The notes beneath the pieces were generated by a model. It was not told the DNA's origin and did no database searches. It saw nothing but the letters and a program-made list of their open reading frames with translations. Made by a program: the position numbers and the translations under genes. From assembly GCA_020723225.1 (NCBI GenBank), contig DYJG01000063.1, forward strand, positions 1 through 9,315: a stretch of DNA of 9,315 nt. Reading direction: 5' to 3'. Below, one piece after another: positions 1 to 5,067 of the stretch. The number at the start of each line of letters is the position of its first letter. Position 1 is the stretch's first letter. The DNA is from Desulfobacca acetoxidans. GTDB taxonomy: Bacteria; Desulfobacterota; Desulfobaccia; Desulfobaccales; 0-14-0-80-60-11.

Positions 1-51
1 GATAGTGAACGCCACCTGCCGACATCGGCTAATCATTTTCCGTTGATGCAT
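1..51 (-). CDS. N-terminus of an unidentified gene running off the left edge
   Basis: An ATG on the minus strand (bases 51-49) sits 4 nt after a clean GGAGG (bases 60-56). It opens a frame that stays free of stops to the window edge: MHQRKMISRCRQVAFTI, 17 codons. The start lies only 20 nt beyond the stop of the amidohydrolase gene on the same strand, so the two are probably co-transcribed. The basic start followed by V-A-F-T-I could be the beginning of a signal peptide or membrane anchor, as in the two genes upstream, but 17 residues are too few to name a family. The call rests on the ribosome binding site, the open frame and operon-like spacing. Confidence 0.55.
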   Translation of the reverse strand, partial: MHQRKMISRCRQVAFTI

Positions 52-71
52 GTTGCCTCCAGAAAAAAACC

Positions 72-1814
72 TTAATGCTTCTTCGCCTCGTACACCACCC
101 TGCCGCCCACGATGGTCTTCAGGGCCTTGACGTCCTTGAGGCCCTCTTTGGGCATGGTGAAGATGTCGTCCGAGAGCACGGTCATATCCGCGTACTTGCC
201 GGGTTCCAGCGTCCCCTTGACGTCGGCCTGGCCCATGGACCTGGCGGCCCAGACGGTCCACATCTTCAGCGCCTCGGTGACCGTTACGGCCTGGGCCGTC
301 TCGAACAGCCCCGCGTCCGATTGGCGGGTGACGGCCGCATAGATGGCCAGAAACGGGTTGACATTCTCCAGGTAGATGCCGGTGACATCCGTGCCTGCGG
401 CCGGCTCCAGCCCGGCGTCGATCATGGCCCGGAATTGAAAGCCGGTGCGCGCCCTTTTTTCTCCCATATTCTCCAGGTCCGCTTTGGCCAGGTCCAGGAG
501 CCAGGTGGGTTGCACCGAGATGTAAAGACCCTTCTGCTTCATCTCTTTGGCCCGGGCCAACTGGGACTTGGTCAACTGGAACATCCCGAAGTGCTCGATG
601 CGCAGGATGGTCCGGGGGCCTCCGGACTTGAGCACCGTATCGTAGGCGTTCAGGCCGATGTCGGTGGCGTGGTCCCCGGAGCAGTGCATCATGGAAATTA
701 CCCCATTCTTTCGGGCTATCGCGGCAAAGCGGTTGGCGGTCTTCTGATCGGTCACCAGGGTGCCCTTGCCGCCCGGGGGGTCGGTATCGAACTTCCCGAG
801 ATAAGGTTCATACATGTACCCGGTGCGGCAGTCATTTTCGCCGTCGATCCAGACCTTGATCCCTCCGAAGCGATACCAGGCCGGGTCCACCCCGGGGGGC
901 ATTTTTAACTTGCTCAGATCGGCGGGCATATCCTTGCCGTTGGCCGAGGTCCAGATGGAGGTGGTGTAGCGGATGGCGGGCGGCGTTTGGGACTGGGCCA
1001 CCTTCTGCAGGACGGGCAGGGCCGCGGCCGGGGTAATGGCCAGCAGCGAGGTGAAGCCGTGCCGGTTCCAAAACTCCTGAATGCCCTTGGTATAGTAGCG
1101 CTCCAGCTCGCCCACCGTTGGAGTGGTTGGCACATCGGCCTGGGCGTCCGTCAAGACACCGGTGGGTTCGCCGTTCTTATCGAGGATGACCGAGCCGCCG
1201 TGGGGCAGCCGCCTCACCCCTTTCTTGATGCCCAGCTTTTTTAAAGCCGCGGAGTTGGCGATGCCCATGTGGGTGCCGTTGGCGAGGAGGACGGGGTTGT
1301 CCGGAGCCGCGGCGTCCAACTCGGCCCTGGTGGGCAGGCGCTTTTCGGCAAACTTGTTCTCACTGGCGGAGACGCAGGCGGCAAAGATCCAGACCCCCTT
1401 GGGGGTCTTCTTGACCCAGTCCTTGATGTTGAGCAGCGCCTGCTTGACCGAGGGGGTCTTGGGATAGCGGCAATCCACCCAGGTCTCCTTCATCATGATG
1501 GCTTCCATGGGGTGGCAGTGGGCGTCGATCAGCCCCGGCACCGCGGTTTTGCCGCCCAGGTCGATGAGCCGGGTGGCAGGCCCCGCCAGTTTCTTGATCT
1601 CTTCGGCGCCGCCGAGCTTGAGGACCTTACCGTCCTTAACCGCCACTGCGGCGGCGGTGGAGCCGGCAGGGTCCAGGGTGACGATCTTGCCGTTGAAGAA
1701 AATCACTTCCGGTTCCGCGGCCGGCGCGCCGCCCGCGACTCCGGCCACCATAAGTCCCAGGACTGCGACGATTACCAGGACCCGCTTCGCCAAATGTGCT
1801 CTAATCATCTCCAT
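72..1814 (-). CDS. Exported Amidohydro_3 (YtcJ-like) metal-dependent amidohydrolase
   Basis: Predicted periplasmic hydrolase of the amidohydrolase superfamily, family 3, which cleaves C-N bonds of amides, cyclic amides or carbamates with a metal-activated water; the substrate cannot be told from sequence. From the ATG at 1814 it is 580 aa: a signal peptide (basic start, hydrophobic core about 12-26, cleavage near A-P-A at 30-32), a small beta domain with the typical N-G-K-I-V-T-L-D entry, then the barrel. Metal and catalytic residues all look present: H99 and H101 in D-A-H-C-H-P, K320 in G-G-I-K-V-W, H377 with D381 in H-C-S-G-D, H408 in R-I-E-H, and D476 in G-T-D. The C-terminal G-x-L-E-P-G-K-Y-A-D is classic for the family. 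The ATG at 1814 has GGAGG 5 nt upstream; ATGs at 1826 (weaker ribosome binding site) and 1808 are also possible. It follows the choloylglycine hydrolase gene by 62 nt. Family confidence is high, substrate unknown. Confidence 0.93.
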   Translation of the reverse strand: MEMIRAHLAKRVLVIVAVLGLMVAGVAGGAPAAEPEVIFFNGKIVTLDPAGSTAAAVAVKDGKVLKLGGAEEIKKLAGPATRLIDLGGKTAVPGLIDAHCHPMEAIMMKETWVDCRYPKTPSVKQALLNIKDWVKKTPKGVWIFAACVSASENKFAEKRLPTRAELDAAAPDNPVLLANGTHMGIANSAALKKLGIKKGVRRLPHGGSVILDKNGEPTGVLTDAQADVPTTPTVGELERYYTKGIQEFWNRHGFTSLLAITPAAALPVLQKVAQSQTPPAIRYTTSIWTSANGKDMPADLSKLKMPPGVDPAWYRFGGIKVWIDGENDCRTGYMYEPYLGKFDTDPPGGKGTLVTDQKTANRFAAIARKNGVISMMHCSGDHATDIGLNAYDTVLKSGGPRTILRIEHFGMFQLTKSQLARAKEMKQKGLYISVQPTWLLDLAKADLENMGEKRARTGFQFRAMIDAGLEPAAGTDVTGIYLENVNPFLAIYAAVTRQSDAGLFETAQAVTVTEALKMWTVWAARSMGQADVKGTLEPGKYADMTVLSDDIFTMPKEGLKDVKALKTIVGGRVVYEAKKH

Positions 1815-1860
1815 TCCCGCCTCCATTTGATTCCCCCAAGGTCCTCTAAACCGAAGACAG

Positions 1861-1878
1861 AAGACCGAAAACGGTCTT
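1861..1878 (-). other. Perfect 7-bp hairpin overlapping the choloylglycine hydrolase stop codon
   Basis: AAGACCG (1861-1867), loop AAAA, CGGTCTT (1872-1878) form a perfect inverted repeat. On the minus strand it covers two bases of the TAA stop (1879-1877). No T-run follows, so it is not a textbook terminator. It is placed where it could protect the 3' end, or lower expression of the amidohydrolase gene that starts about 50 nt further on. The neighbouring bases 1852-1865 repeat GAAGAC twice, giving a small low-complexity patch. Confidence 0.4.
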
Positions 1879-2962
1879 ACTTGGCCTGGACGCTAACCTC
1901 CGGATAAGCGGCCGGGACCTCCAGGGGCAGGTATTGTATCCCCTTGGCGGCCTGGAGGGCCTTGGGCAGATCCACATAGCGCCAGTTCTTATTGCCGTAA
2001 GAGTGGAAATAGTATTTCTTGGCGGCCAGATCCGCGGCCACCGCCCATTGAGTGATGTCGTAGGTTACGCCCTTGGCATCTTTGTCCCGCACCGCGCCTT
2101 TGGGAATATCCATGTTATTGATAATGGTCATGGCCAGATTCAAACCCGCGGCCGCACTCTTGACGGGCAGGGCCGCCTGGGTCAGGGCCACCATGCGCAC
2201 GAACCGGGAGGGCGGGGAATAATCCCCAGGCAGGCCCACCATCCCCGAGCCTTGGCCGAACTGATGCAGGGTGAAGCCCTTCAGGTCCACCTGCGGCACG
2301 TTGGTGGCCGAAAGGTTGATATAGTTGTTCAGATAGGTGGTCATCCAGTCGAAGGTGGGGGAATTGGTCAAGACTCCCAGGGGGTTGTCGTAAATGTGCA
2401 ATTTGCCCTTGACGTATTCGATGACCAGGGAATTCCCCTGGGCGTCATGCACGGCAATATGCAGGGGCATGGGACCGTTCGGGTCCTCGGGTCCCTGGAC
2501 CACCCTTACTTGGTCCAGGGCCTGGCGGACCTCCGCGGTGGTGGCGAAGCTGGACAGCAGCCAGGTGAGCACATCATACTGGGCCAGGGTAATGTTGGCC
2601 TTCCCCGGCTCGAAAAGCTGGTACTCGGCGTAACCGGCAAACCATAGATTGGCCGCGGCCAATCCCATCTCATTGAGCCCATCCGTCAACAGGGGCTGGC
2701 CGAAGGCATTCATGCCCACCACGCCGTATTTGGCGGTCCATTTCATGCCCTTGGGGGTATTGTCCGGCAGGGTGCCTTGAAAGGCCGTGCCCTTGGGAAT
2801 AATCGTCACCTGGCTTTGAAAGTCGATGGCGCCCTCCATGGTGCGGGCGCAAAAGACCAGGCCGTCCGCGGTCTTGATGCGGATGTTGGTGCAGGCCTCC
2901 GGGGCCTGGGTTATGATGAGGACCAGCGCCAGGGCCCAACCCAGGGAAAAAAATCTTTTCAT
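1877..2962 (-). CDS. Exported choloylglycine hydrolase / penicillin V acylase family Ntn hydrolase
   Basis: Linear-amide C-N hydrolase of the CGH (bile salt hydrolase / penicillin V acylase) family, acting in the periplasm after export. From the ATG at 2962 it has 361 aa. A signal peptide (K-R then a hydrophobic stretch to about residue 19) leads directly to C24, followed by T-N-I-R-I. C24 is the expected N-terminal nucleophile, exposed by processing. Other family landmarks keep their spacing: R40 in A-R-T-M-E (C+16), E43 where many members have Asp, D94-G-L-N-E-x-G-L, N200 in L-T-N-S-P-T-F-D, and R253 in S-P-P-S-R-F-V-R. Gram-negative relatives act on penicillin V, bile salts or acyl-homoserine lactones; which applies here is not visible. 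It precedes the exported amidohydrolase on the same strand, so both likely belong to one operon. A GTG at 2968 lies too close to the Shine-Dalgarno to be the start. Confidence 0.92.
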   Translation of the reverse strand: MKRFFSLGWALALVLIITQAPEACTNIRIKTADGLVFCARTMEGAIDFQSQVTIIPKGTAFQGTLPDNTPKGMKWTAKYGVVGMNAFGQPLLTDGLNEMGLAAANLWFAGYAEYQLFEPGKANITLAQYDVLTWLLSSFATTAEVRQALDQVRVVQGPEDPNGPMPLHIAVHDAQGNSLVIEYVKGKLHIYDNPLGVLTNSPTFDWMTTYLNNYINLSATNVPQVDLKGFTLHQFGQGSGMVGLPGDYSPPSRFVRMVALTQAALPVKSAAAGLNLAMTIINNMDIPKGAVRDKDAKGVTYDITQWAVAADLAAKKYYFHSYGNKNWRYVDLPKALQAAKGIQYLPLEVPAAYPEVSVQAK

Positions 2963-2970
2963 TTGCACAC

Positions 2971-2977
2971 CCTCCTT
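2971..2977 (-). promoter_or_regulatory. Ribosome binding site that fixes the choloylglycine hydrolase start
   Basis: A full AAGGAGG reads on the minus strand. It ends 8 nt before the ATG at 2962 but only 2 nt before the in-frame GTG at 2968, so the ATG is the real start. The stop codon of the upstream short frame (TAA, bases 2978-2976) overlaps this site. Ribosomes finishing that frame would therefore end on it, an arrangement that allows translational coupling. Confidence 0.75.
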
Positions 2978-3224
2978 ACTCGAAAATAGGTTTCTTTACC
3001 ATTGCCGGCACCACGGGCTTGAAGACAAAGCGGATATTGTAGCGCTGGCCGAAATCTGCGGGGTGCCAGGCCATCCTCTGGAACTCCAGGGTCGTCTGGA
3101 TGGGGGGGGCAGGCTCCACAGTTTTAAAGGTCTTGCCCGCGCCCGGACCCAGGGGAAAGGTGGCCCGGTTCTTTCCTGCACAAGTTCGTCCTTTAAATTG
3201 CTTGGAATTCAAAGAGGCTTTCAT
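2976..3224 (-). pseudogene. Probable 3' remnant of a lost gene (or small gene) ahead of the choloylglycine hydrolase
   Basis: An 82-codon frame from ATG 3224 to TAA 2976. Its distal part, from about base 3178 on, shows strong G/C third-position bias (roughly three quarters of codons by hand count over the last 47) and protein-like content such as A-W-H-P-A-D-F-G-Q-R-Y-N-I-R-F-V-F-K-P. The first 16 or so codons are AT-rich with scattered codon choice, and no ribosome binding site precedes the ATG, which sits inside a large palindrome. An in-frame TAG lies only 6 nt upstream of the ATG. The simplest reading is that only the last 60-70 codons of an older gene survive, its front replaced by AT-rich DNA. 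A genuine small protein is the alternative. I do not recognise the family. The stop overlaps the next gene's Shine-Dalgarno, as expected for an old operon member. Confidence 0.4.
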
Positions 3225-3254
3225 GCTAAACTACGTGAAATCCTCTTTGGATTC
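3205..3254 (+). repeat. 50-nt imperfect palindrome (21-nt arms, 8-nt loop)
   Basis: Outer arms GAATTCAAAGAGG (3205-3217) and CCTCTTTGGATTC (3242-3254) pair at 13 of 13 positions, counting one T-G pair. After one mismatch (C3218 against T3241), inner arms TTTCATG (3219-3225) and CGTGAAA (3234-3240) add seven more, again with one T-G pair. The loop is 3226-3233. Both non-Watson-Crick pairs are G-U if the plus strand is transcribed but A-C clashes if the minus strand is, so a folded RNA would favour plus-strand sense. The run after it is A-rich rather than T-rich, arguing against a simple terminator. It lies in an AT-rich patch and contains the only ATG of the truncated frame. It may be an operator, a folded leader for the plus-strand gene at 3464, or a small palindromic insertion. 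Confidence 0.6.
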
Positions 3255-3463
3255 AAAAAGATTCTTTAACTTTTAAACAAAATTTGGTGCTGGTGGTTCT
3301 TTCGGCAGTTCCGGTTCCGAGCTTGAGCGCGATATCGGCGCCGGCTGAGAGATTGGCCGGAAATTCTTTCTTCATGAACCGGGCCGGGAGAGCCGATAAT
3401 ATTGGGGATTAAGAATCGAGAGGATTAGGGCGTCACTGATAAGCAATTATCATAGGAGGATTT
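3225..3463. other. Divergent intergenic region without a gene
   Basis: It separates minus-strand genes from the plus-strand DUF2092 gene, so promoters for both directions should lie here. The part up to about 3290 is AT-rich and holds the right arm of the 50-nt palindrome. The rest is mixed and contains short GC palindromes but no open frame with coding character. A TAATAT at 3397-3402 could be a -10 box for the plus-strand gene, but no convincing -35 stands at the right distance. On the minus strand TTGAAT (3255-3250), 17 nt, then TAGTTT is a poor sigma-70 match. No sigma-54 motif was found. Confidence 0.5.
3437..3452 (+). promoter_or_regulatory. Short inverted repeat beside the DUF2092 gene ribosome binding site
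   Basis: TGATAA (3437-3442), loop GCAA, TTATCA (3447-3452) is a perfect 6-bp inverted repeat ending one base before AGGAGG (3454-3459), which serves the ATG at 3464. It could be half of an operator or a weak stem affecting ribosome access. It is short and A/T-rich, so chance is a real alternative. Confidence 0.3.
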
Positions 3464-4336
3464 ATGGGCAAAAAGATTTCCTGGGGGCTGTGTCTGCTCG
3501 CAGTCTGCATCCTGGCTGTGCCTTTTGCCGGTTTCGGTCAGGAAAAAGCCCCGGCGCAATCTCCCAAGGCCGCGGCCCCGGCGGCTCCGGCGGCTCCGTC
3601 TGCCCCGGCGGCCCAGGAGCCGATTCCCGATCCCAAGGCCGTACTCAGTAAAAGCTGCGAATTTCTCAAAAGCCAATCCCAGTTCTCCTTCAAGGCCGAG
3701 ATCGCCAATGACCGGGTCTACCGGGACGGCAAGAAACTGCAGTTCGGCCAGGAGGTCACGGCTTCCTTTAAGCGTCCCGACAGGCTGCGGCTGGACGGGA
3801 GCGGCGACCTGGAGGCCAAACTGCTGATGTTCGACGGCAAGAGCCTCACCCTGTATGATAAATTTAAGAATCATTACGGTGTCATCGAGGCGGCCGGGGA
3901 TATCGACGCGGCCCTGGAAAAGGCCTTTAAGGATCATGGCCTGAAGGTGGGGCTGGCCGAGTTGGGCGGCGTCCGGCTCTGCGACCGCGCCGGCAAGAAT
4001 GTGGATCACGCTCTGTACGTGGGCCTGCACCAGGTCAGGGGGGTCCCCTGCCATCATCTGGCCTTCGACCGGAAGGATATCCATTACCAGGTCTGGATCG
4101 AAGCCGGTGATAAGCCGGTGATGCGAAAGATGGTCATCACCCAGAAGAAGCTGCCCAGTTCCCCCCAATGGACCGCTTACTTTTCCGATTGGAACTTCTC
4201 CCCGGTATATGCGGACAACTTTTTTACCTTTTCGCCGCCCCCCGGGGCCCAGAAGATCAAGTTTCTGCCGGTGAAGAGCAGCGACACGCCGGCGCCCAAG
4301 AAGGCGAAGCCGAAGAAGAAGGGAGACAAGTCATGA
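3464..4336 (+). CDS. DUF2092-type predicted periplasmic protein
   Basis: A 290-aa exported protein. A signal peptide (K-K, hydrophobic core about 7-22, cleavage near residue 25) is followed by an Ala/Pro-rich linker (about 29-53) and then a globular part (about 55-268). That part matches the DUF2092 pattern: F-K-R-P-D-R-L-R-L (102-110), D-G-K-S-L-T-L-Y-D (124-132), G-V-P-C-H-H-L-A-F (193-201), then W-I-E-A-G-D-K-P-V-M-R-K and a W-N-x-x-P segment. To my knowledge members are predicted to have a LolA/LppX-like beta fold and have no proven biochemical role, so lipoprotein or hydrophobic-ligand handling is only a guess. The C-terminus is a Lys/Pro-rich tail. AGGAGG lies 4 nt before the ATG. The stop overlaps the start of the next gene (ATGA), making coupled translation likely. 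Confidence 0.82.
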   Translation: MGKKISWGLCLLAVCILAVPFAGFGQEKAPAQSPKAAAPAAPAAPSAPAAQEPIPDPKAVLSKSCEFLKSQSQFSFKAEIANDRVYRDGKKLQFGQEVTASFKRPDRLRLDGSGDLEAKLLMFDGKSLTLYDKFKNHYGVIEAAGDIDAALEKAFKDHGLKVGLAELGGVRLCDRAGKNVDHALYVGLHQVRGVPCHHLAFDRKDIHYQVWIEAGDKPVMRKMVITQKKLPSSPQWTAYFSDWNFSPVYADNFFTFSPPPGAQKIKFLPVKSSDTPAPKKAKPKKKGDKS

Positions 4337-4944
4337 GGCGCGCGCATATCAGCCATCTATTGACGGTGGGGTTGATGGTCCTGTTAATGGCGGGCTTTTC
4401 CGTCATCACCCCAGAAGTGCAAGCCCGGGGCGGCGGCGGCGGGCGCGGGGGCGGTGGCGGTTTCCATGGAGGAGGAGGCGGCTACCACGGAGGCGGCTAC
4501 CACGGGGGCGGCTACGGCCGGGGCGACGGCTTCGGCGGCGGCAGTTTCCGGCATGAGGGGGGGCATGAGGGGGGATGGAATGGCGGCCGGCGTCCCGAAC
4601 CCGGCCCCGGTCCCCACCCCGGACCGCATCCGGGACCGGACAATCATCATGATTGGCATAACAACGAATACAATCGAAACGTCAACTACAATAGGAACGT
4701 CAACTATTACGGCGGCGGCGGTTGGGGAGGATACTACGGTGGTCCCGGCTGGGGCTGGGGCGGTGTGGCCGCCGGCGCAGCCGCGGGGTTGGCCGTGGGC
4801 ACGGTGGTGGGATCTCTGTCCTCCTCCGCCCAGCCCATGGTCGTCAACAACCAGACTTACTATTATGACAACGGCAACTACTACCAGGCCTGTTACAATG
4901 GAGAGGATTCCAGCTACTGCGTGGTTTCCAATCCCAATCAATAG
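4333..4944 (+). CDS. Secreted Gly/His/Tyr-rich protein with glycine-zipper-like segment
   Basis: A 203-aa protein whose start (ATG 4333) overlaps the upstream stop as ATGA, with GGGAG 7 nt ahead; a longer in-frame extension to 4168 lies inside the DUF2092 gene and is not used. A signal peptide ends at V-Q-A (29-31). Then come a Gly-rich stretch with H-G-G-G-Y units (32-84), P-G-P-H repeats (90-102), a His/Asn part (105-112), a duplicated N-R-N-V-N-Y (114-125), a hydrophobic A/G segment resembling a glycine zipper (144-160), and a C-terminal domain (168-203) with Y-Y-Y-D-N-G-N-Y-Y and cysteines 187 and 196. The tail resembles small envelope domains of the 'NGxYY' type (DUF6515-like); this is from memory. 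His clusters could bind metal, but this is unproven. Its likely partner is the DUF2092 protein, by overlap and shared export. The function is unknown. Confidence 0.8.
   Translation: MRRAHISHLLTVGLMVLLMAGFSVITPEVQARGGGGGRGGGGGFHGGGGGYHGGGYHGGGYGRGDGFGGGSFRHEGGHEGGWNGGRRPEPGPGPHPGPHPGPDNHHDWHNNEYNRNVNYNRNVNYYGGGGWGGYYGGPGWGWGGVAAGAAAGLAVGTVVGSLSSSAQPMVVNNQTYYYDNGNYYQACYNGEDSSYCVVSNPNQ
4672..4707 (+). repeat. Two tandem 18-nt units inside the Gly-rich gene
   Basis: Units 4672-4689 and 4690-4707 match at 15 of 18 bases and encode the duplicated N-R-N-V-N-Y motif. Together with the H-G-G-G-Y and P-G-P-H runs, this shows the gene has grown by short in-frame duplications. Confidence 0.6.
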
Positions 4945-4952
4945 CCGGGATT

Positions 4953-5028
4953 TCTCTGCGCCTCTGCGGTGAAAAAGGAAGAATTCACCGCAGAGACGCA
5001 GAGAGCGCAGAGAAAAGATACGCAGAGA
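4953..5028. repeat. Intergenic palindromic repeat, CTCTGCG family, between convergent genes
   Basis: A left arm (4953-4973) and right arm (4984-5004) pair at 20 of 21 bases around a 10-nt purine loop. CGCAGAGA recurs at 4989, 4997, 5006 and 5021, so the right side carries extra half-units. This matches a known type of dispersed intergenic repeat, often misread as a short 'SLRSLRLCGE' protein. It lies between two converging genes (ends at 4944 and 5068), where the stem could end transcription from both sides, although no clear T-run follows. A relative lies on the other side of the kinase gene at 7455-7489. Confidence 0.8.
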
Positions 5029-5067
5029 AATGACTTTTGCAAAAAGCTGGCACAACGAAAAACGGCC

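Noticed and set aside
1269..1907. 212-codon plus-strand frame opposite the amidohydrolase (also frames 75-908, 987-1244 and 1495-1830)
   Set aside because: All lie antisense to conserved amidohydrolase sequence and show no domain or ribosome binding site.
1934..2647. 237-codon plus-strand frame opposite the choloylglycine hydrolase
   Set aside because: Antisense shadow of a gene with intact catalytic motifs.
2962..2968. GTG start for the choloylglycine hydrolase
   Set aside because: It is only 2 nt from AAGGAGG, too close; the ATG two codons later has normal spacing.
3340..3375. Sigma-54 promoter suggested by TTGGCCGG
   Set aside because: The -12 GC element is missing at the required spacing.
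4168..4332. 55-codon N-terminal extension of the Gly-rich gene
   Set aside because: It lies inside the DUF2092 gene in another frame, while the ATG at 4333 has a ribosome binding site, a signal peptide and an ATGA overlap.
4953..5028. CRISPR-like array from recurring CGCAGAGA units
   Set aside because: Units are 8 nt with spacings of 8-15 nt and form a palindrome; there are no uniform spacers and no cas genes.
4384..5055. 223-codon minus-strand frame rich in Val, Ala and Ile across the Gly-rich gene
   Set aside because: The hydrophobic look comes from reading Gly/Tyr codon repeats backwards. Its start is within the intergenic palindrome, whose translation 'SLRSLRLCGE' is a known false-gene signature.
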